Counted from the stretch's first letter, positions 1 through 13,747 are shown. The stretch: DNA of 64,000 nucleotides from Nymphalis io (GCF_905147045.1 NC_065888.1:12529001-12593000), one strand, 5' to 3'. The notes: a model not told the origin generated them from the letters alone. A program made the numbers and translations.

Positions 1-1020
1 AAGCAAGTGAACAGCAAATTAAGTTAAATTGGTAAAGTTTTAAACACAAAGGCTAGGTTCGACATGCGCAATGCGGCTATCACTCCACGAGCGTTATCGC
101 GGTGGATCTATTTATTCACTATTCCTAAACACCATCTGCGGAACAATAAATCCTTCGCACGTGAATTTATCTCGAAGCTTTCGTGCAACGACTGCCTTTT
201 GCCTGTATCCTTATCTTTTCGAATAGCATAAGATTAAAATAGTTATTTATTTTAAAAGCACGTGCAAACGTACAATAAACTCAATGTTTATTGCAAAGAA
301 CAAGAGGAGAATTTTGAAAATAAAGGTACAGATTTTCAGTCATTTTTATGCTAATTCTAAGCTGTTTTTCTGTGGGTTAGTTTATATACAGGTCCAGAAT
401 TGTATTCGACACGCTTGTTTTTTACCGCAGAGTGCGAGATTAATTATAAGCAAATTAAAAGCAGAAAAAGCTCAGCGCACCTTTTCAGATTTTGAAGCAT
501 CAATTCAAATATTGATCTAAACTAAAATTATTATACATTTATAAAGGTATACTAATTAACAATTATTATACTAATATAAGATATCAAGGCACGTCAATTC
601 GGTCAATTAGATTTCCGCAACACTAACTAGGGTCGAGTTTCCTTAATTGGAAATGAAAATTGATTCTGTCGACGCTTTGACACAAATGACATGGAATATT
701 GGGAACTATTGCGTACTTATTTGCGGCTGTATTTGGATATTTTGATACTTGCAATTAATTAATGTTTTAAGACATGATCAAAAGTAGCAACAACCAAATC
801 GATCGAGTTGGCATTTTAAACTTACATATAACACACCTATATCACGGACAAGCTAAATTTCAAGAGTTGGGCTTCCACTCCGGACGTATAATATTGGCCT
901 TATAAATGTTAGTTCGGTCTGTGACTTATGTTTGTGGGTTTTCCAACTGTTGCCTTAGAAACAAAGGTCAATCCTGAAAAATCGTATTTTTTTAGAACAC
1001 ACGAAACTAAAAACTTATAT
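1..1020. other. AT-rich, no supported feature
   Basis: A 78-codon open frame at 284-520 has low-complexity composition and no splice or domain support. Nothing else recognised. Confidence 0.6.
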
Positions 1021-1028
1021 AGTGCCAG

Positions 1029-1390
1029 CAGTTGCGTAGCTAGGTGGCCAAGGGCTCCGGGGCATAAGGAAAGAATCGGGCCCTCATCCCCTCTTTCCGC
1101 GTAGCTTGAACTTATATTACATTTACAGTAATAAGTACAATTGTATATCTCAAAAGTTTATGGGTGAAATTGTCGAATTGATCTCACGACTGTCAAGCAC
1201 GTGAGCTTATCGCTGATCCAATTTGCTACGGGCGTACTCATCCAAACTACCAAATAAATGAAATAACGATAACATTTTTTTTCTTTTTTTTTTTATGCTC
1301 CTGTCTTTTCAAAGCTGAGGTTAGAGGGCCCCCTGAGCTCCGGGGCCCTAGTGCAATGCACCACCTGGCCCAACGATAACTACGCCTCTG
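1029..1390. mobile_element. Non-autonomous hAT-like MITE (362 bp)
   Basis: The left end starts CAGTTGCGTAGCTAGGTGG. The right end, reversed, starts CAGAGGCGTAGTTATCG and continues to a GGGCC/CCGGAGC block that mirrors the left end. Flanking 8-bp sequences AGTGCCAG (1021-1028) and AGTGTTAC (1391-1398) look like a decayed 8-bp duplication. Terminal CAG..GCGTA inverted repeats with 8-bp duplications are the hallmark of hAT elements. No transposase is encoded; the 1247-1519 reading frame is fortuitous. Confidence 0.65.
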
Positions 1391-1398
1391 AGTGTTAC

Positions 1399-4200
1399 TA
1401 TTGCGTAAACTAATAATTCGAAATGGACTACTACCGTATAAAGTCGGTATAGCGTAGATTATAAATATCGTACGAAATAAAATAAAAATATACCTTTTCC
1501 GCTGCAATCCCAGTGTCACTGGTTTTACTTATACTTAATTTCGAAAGCATTGAATTAATAGTTATATATAAAAGCTAAATAAATACATGTATTTAATTAC
1601 TAATTGATTAAATCACTTAAAATTATAATAAAAATCAGTCAATCAAAGGGAACATCTAAAGGTTTTAATGATCCAATTAGTTATTGGAATAGATAAGCGT
1701 ATCTTATACGTTTTTACAACACGTTTTATAGTTTTCTTTGTCTGTCATAAATGCATGACCCAGAGATATTCAAACGCCTAGTGGTTTCCACAAAATGGGT
1801 CACACCTTGATCGAATGTACCTTATCGTGTGTCATTAGGGAGACATGTAATGTAATAGCGGAAAGTATCTTTATGTCAGCAATTGTATTATAGGAAATCT
1901 AAGTTGATGTATATTCTTCTTTCTTCTCTCTTTAATGCCGTTTGTTGTTTCTATATATCTATCTATTACTTTAATCAGATCATTATATAAATGGAGATAT
2001 AGTAAAGAATAGCATGCATAGAATTATATACAACAGTAAACTTTTTTACTAGTTTAGAATAATAAAGTAAAAAGACGGACTTATTCCAAAATAATGAGTC
2101 TCTTTCAACCCCAAGCAACGTTAGAAAGGTGGGGTCAATAACCTTTAGTATCATCAGCTTTAAATTAAAATAAATGTATATATATATGTAAACTTCGAAC
2201 AAAATAAATACATACACAGTGTATTTAAATTGACTCGTTTAAAATAAACGTTTAAGACTATAGTGTTATGACTTCGATATACATCTAAATAAACGCGGAA
2301 ACGTGTTTGCGACTGGGTGAGCCTGGGTGTATTATCGAGGCGAGACGACGCTTATTAGTGTCGCGCTGCCGATTTCACGCGGATGCGACACCGACACTCC
2401 GTTGACAACCTGAATCGTCGCACACCTTACTTTGCAAGTGCACCGCTCGTTTATATAGTTGCCTAACAACTTCAGGCTTTGTACGATATTTAAAAAGATT
2501 TGTACAACATTTAAAATCGTTGTTAAAACCTCTAGTAGCTTTTTTTTGTTTTTGTAATCGAAATTTAAAAAACGTTTCAATATAGAATTGTAAAATTTAA
2601 GATTCATATAATCTAATAAATATGATTTTTCAATGAATCTCAAAAAATGCTTTAAAAATAGCTTTGTTGTTGTTAATAAATAAAACAACTAAGTTTTTGA
2701 ACTTTTTAATTCATTATATATATTAAAATATAAATAATGAATTTTACATTTAATTATATTGTTTACAGTATATTTCAATATAGTAAATAATACATAAATA
2801 CAACAAGTTCTTGGGTCTAAACAAAGGCGGATACGTCTTTACAGAGTCATCAATTACATTGTACACTGTGAGGCGACACAAGTCTTATATAGTGGCTTTG
2901 AAGAATCCAAGCTGACGGGGACTGATGGCGCGGCCATAATATAATTTCTTTGTAAATTTTGTTAGAGATTTATTTATGACTTATGTATTTAATGGGAGGC
3001 ATAATATTATTTTTATCACTACAAAAATAAAAAATCGAAGAATAATAAATACGGATGTAATGGCATTACGACTCAAAAGTGCTTTCACTAGAGATCGCCT
3101 CTCTCTGAGCACTAGCACTAAGTAAGAGCTAAGAAAGCTAAGCTCTGTTACCACAGAGCATAACTTATAAACAGGATCAAAGTTGCAAAACCAGAAAATC
3201 GTTAAGACATTAAATAGTGACTGTTCTTATTGATTTGCTGTTTTTAAAACTATTTCTACTATGTAACACTTTTCGATTAACATTTATATTTTTAACAATA
3301 GTAATATCAAAGTATCATTAATACAATATGAGGTGCGAGGTAAAGGGCCTTTACTCAGCGGTAGATCATTAAAGGGCCGTTAATATTTCTACTACTACAA
3401 CTTCTGCTTCTACTACTACCAAATACTTTATTTTTTGATCACCAATCATCATCAGATACCTTTTTTTGGAAACAAACAGTATTATAATATTGAATATAAT
3501 AAGAAATTTTAATAAAATTTAACTATGATAATAAAATAAATCACAGCTACCATTCATTAAAATATTGATTTAAAGGTTAGGAAGGTAGTTAATACATTTA
3601 AATTTATTAAGTTTCTTCCTACAAGTCAGTGGAATTAGTAGGTAACAATATGGCTTATGTAATGTACGATGTAATGTTTAATATAAACCGTTAATTATAT
3701 TATTTTGTTTAGAATTACTCTTTTTCAGTCTCTGGCGATCTTTATTTGTTTTAGAGGTCTTTACTATCATCGGCTATTCCTCATAGTTAGATTATATTAA
3801 AAGAAAACATTTGTCTCATTAGATATGAAATTGATATTGTTTAAAAGAATATAATACTTTTACATAAAAGCATAACAAAAAGACATACATAATGATATAC
3901 ACGATGCTCCAGTTTCTTGGTTCTACGAGACAAAGTGTTTTTCATCTCCGGTTTCATCTCGTCTATTGTGATGCCGTTCAGAGTTTTCTTTACGTTCTTA
4001 TAACGACACTCTTTTACACGAACATACGAGTATAATTGTATATTTAATTTTTTTTCTTTTCATATCATACATATATTCCTTCTAAGCCCAGTATAGGGAA
4101 TATTCAAACTATAGCAAAACACTAGATAACTGTCTTAGGTTCACTACGCTTTACTAAAAAAATAATTGGGACATTCACAAAAAAATAATACCTACGCCTA
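1399..4200. other. AT-rich, no supported feature
   Basis: Mostly homopolymer-rich DNA. A slightly GC-richer patch at 2310-2450 lies under a 118-codon minus frame without recognisable motifs. Confidence 0.55.
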
Positions 4201-4205
4201 AATTG

Positions 4206-4488
4206 TTTTTTTTTTTATAGAATAGGAAGGTGGACGAGCATATGGGCCACCTGATGGTAAGTGGTCACCAAACGCCCTTAGACATTGGCATTGTAAGAAA
4301 TGTCAACCATCGCTTATAGCCAATGCGCCACCAACCTTGAGAACTAAGATTTTATGTCCCTTGTGCCTGTAATTACACTGGCTCACTCACCCTTCAAACC
4401 GGAACACAACAATAGTACTGCTGTTTTGCGGTAGAATATCTGATGAGTGGGTGGTACCTACCCAGACGAGCTTGCACAAAGCCCTACC
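4206..4488 (-). mobile_element. SINE-like element, family B, near full length
   Basis: A poly(T) run at 4206-4219 marks the 3' end on the minus strand. The body contains ACCATCAGGTGGCCCATATG, CATTTCTTACAATGCCAATG, a GGTTTGAAGGGTGAGTGAGCC block and a 5' end GGTAGGGCTTTGTGCAAGC. AATTG at 4201-4205 and 4489-4493 may be the duplication. About ten copies with a similar 5' start occur in the window. This argues for a SINE-like unit rather than randomly truncated LINE tails. No clear pol III A box was identified. Confidence 0.7.
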
Positions 4489-5209
4489 AATTGCATTTTA
4501 TAAAGTATTCGCTTTGTTCTAAGATTTTTAATTGCAATTGTAAGATTTTTTTTCCATCAATACAAATAAATAATACTTCCATAAAAGTAAGTAGATCGTT
4601 AAAAAAATATGCTAAATTTTATAATTATTATATTTTGAAATTAAGTATGGTAATTTCTATCCATGAAAAAAACGCTCTAATCTTACAAGCATCTCAGACA
4701 GTTATCGTACACCTGGTATTGTAAATATGTATTTCCGCATACCGTTAAAATATAAACGTACTGTATTTAATGTCAGATATAATATAAAATGTTATATATA
4801 AAAAAAATTTTTATTATAAAAATACTTAATTTCAATAGAATAATTATATTTTAATTCTTAACATCTTTTGATAGGCAAAAAAGGAAATAATTGTTAAATT
4901 ATTTAGTATGGTAAATAAGGTACATAAAAAACTAATAAGTGCAAAAAAGTAAAATACAGACTATGGCGTGCTTATTTATATTTTATTATCAAACGTTAAG
5001 CGTTTTCCCTCACAGTTAGCTTCTTGTGTTTGAACCGCTTTAAATTGTTCATCAAAATGTCGGTCGCTCAGGCCCTTACATTGTTGCAAGTACAATACGC
5101 TACAGATATGAATGTCGATTTAAACGACAAGGACGTTTGCTTGTTCAGCCAATGTTCTTGTATTGCAATGGTACGATATTACTGAAGATATTATCTGCGA
5201 TGAATGTTA

Positions 5210-5345
5210 TCCCGCTGAGTTTCTTTCGGTTCTTTCCAGCTCCTCAGAGCTGTTTCTTTCCGAACTGGTGATAGATTTTTAACAATCAATAAAAAGTGTA
5301 ATGTTTTTTTCTTGAATTAAGATTTTGATTTGATTTATGATCTTA
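5210..5345 (+). mobile_element. LINE 3'-tail debris
   Basis: GCTGAGTTTCTTTCGGTTCT and a GATTTTGATTTGATTTATG tail resemble the simple-repeat 3' ends common in lepidopteran LINEs. 22300-22345 carries the same block in reverse (GAGAAGAACCGGCAAGAAAA). Confidence 0.4.
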
Positions 5346-5414
5346 TTTTGCTTGCAGTTGTAATATTTATGGTCAGAAATATTAGTTTTTTCATCTAAGT
5401 TACTTTATATTTAG

Positions 5415-5525
5415 TCGAATTAAATCAAAATATACTTTATTCAAGCCTTGAACGAAGAGTAAAAGCTCATATAAGCGCTTTTGAATCGTCATTGTACAAA
5501 ATTAAATTGTAAGACGCGGTAACTT
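5415..5525 (-). mobile_element. LINE 3'-tail debris, reverse orientation
   Basis: AATCAAAATATACTTTATTC is the inverse of an AATAAAATAT..GATT tail, followed by TTGAATCGTCATTGTACAAA. Only a 3' fragment is recognisable. Confidence 0.35.
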
Positions 5526-6133
5526 CCAAAAAATAAAACGAATTCTACTAAAACACCGACCAGATGGGTACTATAGGTAATTACTTTATTCCACTAATTC
5601 AATATAAATATGCTAATTAAATACATACATTTCCATGAAACCTTAAATAAGTACAATTACAAATTAAAAATAGTTTTTACACATTATCACCACCTTATTT
5701 AATTCATTCCCAAAAAACCCAACTTTTTTTTTGTTTTTTCTTACTTCAAATATCACATACATGTAAAAAATGTAACGACTTATCTTGATGATTTAATTTA
5801 TTAAGTTGAGAGGATATAGACGGGAAATAGTTTTTTTATTTCCGCCGTGTCTATTTTTTTGTGAATTCATTACGCGGTTGGTTATTGAACAAGTGTATTT
5901 TGAAATATAATCTAGGTAAATCAAATCCTATCGTATCCTAAAAAGATTATCCTTAAGAATAAAGGTAGCTCCATTTCGACAATATTTCCGTAAAAAACAT
6001 TTCACAAATATTGTATTATTTATTAGCTTCTTATCAATTTTATAATATTTAAAACGAAGCGAGATTGCTTTTAGTTTATTAAATGAAAGTTATTAACAGT
6101 AAAAATGTAGGAAACAAAATAATTATCACAACA

Positions 6134-6200
6134 GTACAGTACAGTAACAGCCTATTATTGTCCCACTGCTGGGCTAAGGCCTCCTCTCCCTTTTAGAAGG
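6134..6200 (-). mobile_element. Metulj-like SINE tail only (67 bp) with perfect 12-bp TSD
   Basis: Only the last ~65 bp of the SINE are present (minus-strand AGGAGGCCTTAGCCCAGCAG to the TACTGTACTGTACTG end). Perfect ATTATCACAACA repeats at 6122-6133 and 6201-6212 show this was an independent insertion that was 5'-truncated when it integrated. Confidence 0.85.
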
Positions 6201-6365
6201 ATTATCACAACACTATGTATATAATACATATAGAAAAATAATGTTTTTATTAGATTGACGTAAAAATTGGGTACCGTATTCACATGGACCTATCACGTCG
6301 TCTTGTATCGTCGTAAATATTTTAAGAAGCCGTAAGGTATTTCATTATATTGCCCATCCAGGCTA

Positions 6366-6425
6366 CGCACGGGTAGAATAATGGTCCACCTAAAACGTTT
6401 TGATCGTAATATATATTATAACTCG
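6366..6425. repeat. Short dispersed repeat shared with 59.1 kb
   Basis: CGCACGGGTAGAATAATGGT and the following GTAATATATATTATAACT correspond to CGCACGGGTAGAATAAGGGT and GTAATACATATAACTC at 59104-59165. Family unknown; the first block recalls a Helitron 3' end. Confidence 0.45.
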
Positions 6426-6534
6426 CGGTGTACGCGGCGCACACCAATAAAGTTCCAATATGGCATGATTTTTTCCGACATTTTCAACAATCATCGTAAT
6501 ATTTACCCAATTTACACACAATATTGATGAATTA

Positions 6535-6839
6535 AAAATGGCCTAGTGGTTAGAACGCGTGAATTTTAACCGACGATCCCCACGATCGTCAAACCCGGGC
6601 AAGCACCAATGAATTTCCATATGCTTAATTTGTGATTATAATTCATCTCGTGCTTGACGGTGAAGGAAAACATCGTGAGGAAACCTGCTTGTGTCTAACT
6701 TCATTGAAATTATGCCACATGTGTATTCTACCAACCCGCATTGGAGTAGCTTGGGGGAATAAGTTCCAAACCTCCTCAAAAGGGATAGGAGGCCTTAGCT
6801 TAGCAGTGGAACATTAACAAGCTGTTACTGTACTGTTAC
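6535..6839 (+). mobile_element. Metulj-like tRNA-headed SINE, essentially complete, perfect 11-bp TSD
   Basis: The head carries a pol III A-box region (TGGCCTAGTGGTTAGAACG) and a B-box region (TCAAACCCGG). It is followed by AAGCACC, the TTAATTTGTGATTATAATTC body, ACATCGTGAGGAAACCTGC, and a tail AGCAGTGGAACATTAACAAG with CTGTTACTGTACTGTTACT. TTGATGAATTA at 6524-6534 and 6840-6850 is a perfect target-site duplication. It encodes no protein; the 6632-6817 frame is fortuitous. It resembles Metulj of Heliconius from memory. Confidence 0.85.
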
Positions 6840-6850
6840 TTGATGAATTA

Positions 6851-9800
6851 TACACCTTCCTCATGAATTACTCCGTTCTTGGTGAAAACGGTATGAAAAT
6901 TACTACATTTTTTTAGTTTATTTTTTTCAGACAGACAGACATACGTTGCGGATGTTTTTGTTTTATAATATGTGATAAAAGTTTATAGTTAATATTACAT
7001 AATGTTAATTTTTATTAATAGATAGTTCTAAATTTTTAAACAGGCTTGAGATTGTATTTCATTATATAATATTCATTAATCTAAATCTCGGTATAACTTA
7101 ATTGTAACACTTCGTAGTGGACATGTTCGCGGGTAAATAGTTATAATAATAATATATAATTAACCCCGCATATAAACTTAACAGCCTGATAGCCCTGCAG
7201 CCTGCAGACGTTGTCCTGTCAATATGCCAATATAACAATAGTTGTCATGGCGACCGGTAGAACGCTATATATGTTTACCTTTGTCGCCATCTAGCTATCT
7301 AGAAAAAACATACGTACGTACATTCATATACGATTTAGTACTAAATTCAAACGTAAAACGGATCCATTTTCATATATAATATCGATAATGAACGTGACAT
7401 TATAAAATGTCATTAATTTTTTAATCATGCTTGTTTCATTTACCCCATTTTGAATATATTAGAGTATGTGAATATATAGCCATTGTTAATAATAATGACT
7501 TACATAGCTTGTCTCATTCATATCAACTTAGTATATAATTATTATAAATAACAAGTAAGTTTTTTAATTACTAATTAATTTTAGAAATCTTCCTCAAAAG
7601 GTTAATAGAGCTATTAATGTGCAAGAGCATATTAAAATTCCATTTATATTTTCGTCACATTTATCATCTGTGTCGATTTTATCATACTTCATTTCTCCAA
7701 ACATATAGAAATATCTGTTTGGAGTATTATTTTTTGTCTGACTGTACTTTCTAGCTTCTGATAAATTGCACTGATAAATGTGTTTTTACAGCTCCGCACA
7801 TTTTACCCATGCTGCCTTGCAAACTGAGCAGTGCCAGCGATCTTGTCTTGTTTTTCACTTCGAGACGATTACAGCTCGTATTGAAGGCTTAATGGCCGTC
7901 ATTATTTATTTAGTTAGTAGTATAGTTAGGTTATGCAAAGCCTTATTAGTGGCATTAAATTTTTTTGTTTTATAAAAATCATGTTTATTTTATAATATAA
8001 TGTTTTATGTACGTTATTTTTTATTCGATTTTTTCGTGCGAAATCTAATTTTGTACGGATCTCAATAAAAAAGGTATTCGAGCGGATTTTGAAGCTTTAT
8101 TTGTTTTGTATTCAATTGTAGTTTATATAATTAAAACGAAAGTTTTTTGTCATATTTTCCCAATCAAAAGTTGAACTTTTTTTAATTTTTGCTATGCATA
8201 CACAACAAAGAAATATTGGCTAAAGTAATTTATACGTAGAATGTGTTACATATCAAATTTGGTCCAATACGTCAACAGTTCGATCGTTCTATTCGAGTTT
8301 TATGTTCAAATTCGACGACTAGCTTGAATAGGTTCGCTGATCCTTACATTTTAAATGTAAAACATGCAATGCGGATTCAAGTGAAGTCAGAGATATAAAG
8401 AAGTCATTCCCAATTTCAATATAAATAGTCAAGTGACATTGTTGCGGTCATTGCGACACGGGAGTGCTGTGTGATCAGGTGGGTTCTAGCACGAGCGGAC
8501 CAATATTTACACGCGCTCTGTTGGTGTTGCCCTTTGCTACCACACGGGGCTACTACGTTATTTCTACATAAGAATAAATAGTAACTAATTCATTGATACT
8601 AGAAGAAAGATATTATAAAACTATCAAATATATAAATGAATATTAAAATATACTAGCTTAAACAAAAAATTAAAAACAATATCTTCGGCCGTTTATTCTT
8701 AAATTTGTGTCTTTTCAGTATTTTATATTTAGATAATACAATCAACTATTAAGTATAATTCTTTAATATATAACTATTTTTTTATCATTGGTCCTTTCTT
8801 TATCGTTTGTGAATCAAAGTGAGTTCAATTAAACTCCAGCGAGACAAAAGAGAGTATTCATTGATAGGGATTAACTCTGAAATAAGGTTTACTGTGTCAT
8901 TTTTAATAAAAAGAAAGTTATTATTCAAGTTAGTAGATCCTTAGGAATATTATAAATGGCATCGCAACGAAGTAACAATGATATACAGACAAGGCGAGTT
9001 TTGTTGCGAACGCGAGCTAACATTTAGACAGCTGATGTTCCATTTTACTAGCAACCAACACACAATAAAATTGTGTTAGTAATTCAAAAAACTTTATAAT
9101 AAGAAACTACTTATAACTAAAAAGGCTACCTAAAAATAGTTTTATCTTGAGGAAAGTTTTTTTTAAATACATTTCTTTTTATTTTGAAATAACTTTCTTA
9201 ATTTAATAATAAAATAGTAAGTTCGAATAAAAGCAGATTAAGGATTCAAGTTTGTTGACGTTTCTTTCCACTGTTATAAATAACCCACATGTATCCAACT
9301 AATTCTTTGGATTAGTCAGTCAGTGGAGTTTAGAAAAGCCTTAATCCATCTCCTGGTTTATCTTGGTTAATAAAATTATTATAACCTTCGTTCGAGCATA
9401 TGCAATATAAGGAATTTTAAAGAATGATAGAGTACTGTTTCAATAAATTAATGAAAATAAATGATAACGTTTCAGTACTTTAGATTTTAAATATTTTTGT
9501 TTATAATAAATATGTTTAAAATAGAGTCGATTCAATAATTAGTACTCGTATTTATAAATTTAAATCGTAACAGCCTGTGAATGTCCTACTGCCGGGGTAA
9601 GGCCTCCTCTTCCTTCATAAACAATAAAAGCTTCATAATATATTTAAAAAAATAGTCTTTTGCGTATTGACTAAAATACTTTGTGGTATGATGCTTCTTT
9701 GGATATTTTTTTTAAATAATAACATGCATTTGTTAAAAGTAACGTAATTACAATCTTTAATTTAATAATCCAAACATTTTTATGGATTAAATAATTCAAT

Positions 9801-12800
9801 CACGTACAATATCCAATTTCATAGTTAAATAATATAATATTTAAAGTGTGGCAAAATTGTGTTATGGAGTAAGAAAAGGCAAGTTTTTTTCCTTTTTTCA
9901 TTACACGAGAACTATAAAATATTATAACCTCAGTATCGACTGCGTTTGTATAAAATAAGTTAAATCATAATAGCCAAGGATAAAGAACCCAAGCTCTACG
10001 TATATAATATATTTACATAAAACTATATTTTATTATGCTACTGCCGAGTAATACACATTGTTATACGAAGACAGTGTAACCAGATACCTTCTACGCGTAG
10101 GCTAATATTGACATCGGCGGGGTTACTCTCCTGGTAATAGCTTCGCAATAAAGCTGCATATTTATAATACTTCTACTTCGTTTTAATTAAGAAATTAATA
10201 TTACAACCTATGAAAATGAGATGCAGTTATTTGTACAGCTTAATGTCTTGTTATACGCCATGTGGAATATGTATAAAATATACTATGAAAGACGTACGTA
10301 TTTAAGTTCGTTATAAAAATTATTGGATATTTTGACAATAGGTTCATGTAGACATGCGAGTTTCTGTATGCCACCATTACTTTTAAATGCCAGAACTGAT
10401 TTAGATGTATGGGATACCGTTAGAGTCCCGAGTTACACTAGCTATAAATGTATTCATTCATTCCAGTAAACAAATAAGCTCTAAGAATCTCCCACCCCAC
10501 TGATAAACCAGGTTGCTAAATGCAACAAGTACTATGGCGATATAAAATATAGTGTTAAAGTAATTTAAAAAAAAACATATTTTATAGGCATGTTTCGACA
10601 GTTAGATTGAGTAAAATATTTAAAAAACAATGTCGAATCATCTTCTAGACAATTTCGGTACTAAGCATTTTTTTCATAGTTGAATTTATACCAATATTAC
10701 AAGGCGGAATTTACTCTATCGATTACTTCATCACGATCGACCAGATGTAGCTCGATATCTGGATAAGTATGTTCTTATAAATTATGGGACGTACGGGAAA
10801 AAACGCTTGACGCGAATGAGGTAGTGCACACATAGGCGTGTTCTTTGACTATTACCAGTAAAAATGCTAATTCTGTCATTTTTACTTTTTCAAAACGTCT
10901 TTAAAAACATTTCAAAGTATTTCAAAATCATTAGTCGTTACTAATGACTGGGCACTGGTGTTTACTTCTATTTGCGATGTTTTTCAGGATATGGAGTGAG
11001 GCTTATAAGGAAATGTAGTGATTAAAACTGTCATATGTAGAAGTAATAAAAACAAATACCGTGTTAGGTAATGCAAGAACAGTAAACTTTCTGAGCTCTT
11101 GCTGCGATGCATTTAAAATAAGGAGAGTTAAAAAACTTACCCCCGTCTTTTGTAGATTTGTTAGATATTTTCTTTTTATTCGCAATGACTTCCTTAACAA
11201 TTTCGTAAATAAATAACATGATTTAATTAAACCTGGAACTCATACTTATTTACTACAAGAATAAAAAAAATCTTATTACTTTTTCTTTTCTCGTATTAGC
11301 AATGTTCCTCTGAAATTTGATCTTGAGATATAACTTTCATCTTTCAAATCATTTTCACTTCGATAATTTACAATAATTCGTTGATATACAATATAATAAT
11401 AATATTCCATCTATCCTTTAAAAGTTCTCAGTTGGACATAGACTACACCTAACTACACGATTCAACGTATCCTCTAAATTCAGTGGTTTCCTGTTATTTA
11501 CTTTGGGTAGCCAGTCCACATTGTCCAGGGGTAGCCCGTGCTCTTACTTCCAAGTCGTGGTTCCATTCGAGTCTTTCAGTCTGTCAGCTTACATTCAATA
11601 CGGAAGATATCATCATTAAAAATCTTTGCGAAATATTAAGAAATTGTATATTTTTTTATCTCTTGTTGATATGACGTACAGTTTAATGTATAAAGTTAAA
11701 TTTTCGAAGTCCTTGTCGCCGTATCGTGAAATGTCGTTTCTGATACAATGTTGCAGAAGTTTTATCTTTTGACCCACTTACCGGATGAAACTTTTGATCT
11801 TGCGTCGTTTCATCTCTGAACTCTCGTGGGAGAAGAACCGTAATTACAGGAAAACGTTTGAGTTTAAATACATCTTCCGTATCTATCTAAAACTCCTTAT
11901 AAATCACCTTGGTTAAAACTTAAAAGAAATTCATGCTAACATTTATGATGTTTTACATTTTTCTTTAATTTTGTATTATTTTTTTAGTTATTTATAACAA
12001 CAAAATATTAATGTTTACATTTCAGACAACCATAATAAGCCTTGTCAGCTTGTTTGGGTGCTGCTTAAACAGAAAAACTAACATATATAATAAAATACAC
12101 ACACATCAAACAATAATTTAAAAAAAAAACCAAATAACACACACGCGAGCTTTCAATAAACAAAGCAAAATAACGCTTGTTTTATATTGTAAATATACTT
12201 ATACTTTTGTAATAATAGGTGGCCAAATGGGCAGAATGTCCGCCTTTGCCTATAAACGTCTGCAACTTAAGGAGCTTTGTTGCGGATACGTTTCCGGCCT
12301 CGAGGGTATAATATATGTATTTGAATTTACTTTGAATACTCCCTTATTATAGGGCTCACGGTAACCCTTGGGAGGACGATCATCTCACAATTTGCAAGTA
12401 CGCGAAAACGTGGTTTGTGACATACGTATGCGAAACAAAATCAATTTCGGTGTATTTTAATTTATGAAAAGAATCAACATTTAGAATAAATTTATGCGAA
12501 GTTATAAAAATATTTTTAATATAATATAGTATAGTCAATAAATGGCCAATGTCTATACAAGAACAAGGCACCTAATAAGTGTATACATACTACACTTGCA
12601 GTAACCGCATTAATCCCTAAACTGAACCTATTACACTCTTGGGAAGTCACACAATATACTCGCTGATATTTTAGTCAGATAGGGACAAAAATAGCAATCT
12701 CTGTATTAAAAGGAGATAATGTCATACTTTATTTTCGTTTAAAACGCCATTAAAAAGATTACAATCCTGGTTGAATGTTATATTAAAAATTGACTACAAT

Positions 12801-13747
12801 CTTTTTTAAATTTGAATCCTTAAAACCTTTTTTTGTTTTAGATAAAATATTACAATCAGCCAATTTTCTAATAAAATACGTACAGTTATAGAGTCAACAC
12901 TGTTTCAAAAACAGCACAAACAAAAAGCAAATCTTTATTACAGGTTATAATTGTTTATAGCCAGACCGCCGGTCGACGGTCGTCGGTCGGTTTGTATGTG
13001 GATCCAATTATTACTCGGCCGCGCATTCACCCTCTCCCAAACGACGTGCCACAAAAACGACATCAAGCGGCCTCTGAAAATTGCAACCGTGATTTTTGAG
13101 ACAATTATTACTTTTTACCATCTTTGTGATGCGTTTCAATGTTTAAAGGACCAAGCTTTTTTTCTCAATTATGCTTATAAGAAAATCCTTAATTTATGTC
13201 GAATCTTTTGTAGGACACGTTTTTATATATTAACATTTTTTACTTGTCAGTTTCTGTATACACAAAAATTTTTGAAAATCGATAAAAATTGCTATATATA
13301 AAATTAAATTTTGAACGGGGAGACAAGAAACTTAACTATAATGCACATGCTTTTATATCAAACTGTAGGTAATAAACAATAATCTATTACCGAAATGTCA
13401 ATGGCATTTTAGAGATCTTAATGTATCTAATAAATGGTTCACTAGTTAAAACTGTATATATATATATATAAAAAATACAATATTTGACATATAAAACCTC
13501 TGTCGGATAAATTTCGATAAAAACTATTTTTTGTCATGTAGGTACACAAAAACTAAGACAATTACTACATTTATAATTATGATAAAGAACAGTTTATAAA
13601 TGTAATATATATAATTCCACTAATTATTTATACAAGTAGAATAATTTTATGCATATCTAACATGCTCATATAAAAATTGATTTAAGTTATACATAATCAA
13701 AAGCATAATAAATGATATATATAGAAGAATATAATAATAATAATGTA
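6851..13747. other. AT-rich interval with only the 9.6-kb SINE tail
   Basis: GC-richer patches at 7165-7300, 8430-8560 and 12955-13070 show no protein similarity. The frame at 12951-13301 looks like chance. 12215-12370 may hold an old unrecognised element. Confidence 0.5.
9571..9626 (-). mobile_element. Metulj-like SINE tail fragment
   Basis: Minus-strand GAGGCCTTACCCCGGCAG and the ACAGGCTGTTAC end match the SINE tail. Like the 6.1-kb copy it has only the 3' terminus. No clear duplication seen. Confidence 0.65.

Noticed and set aside
2332..2688. 118-aa minus-strand ORF
   Set aside because: Lys/Leu/Phe/Asn-rich from AT content, no recognisable motif and no splice support.
12951..13301. 116-aa plus-strand ORF
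   Set aside because: Composition changes abruptly along it and no domain or signal is seen; probably chance.
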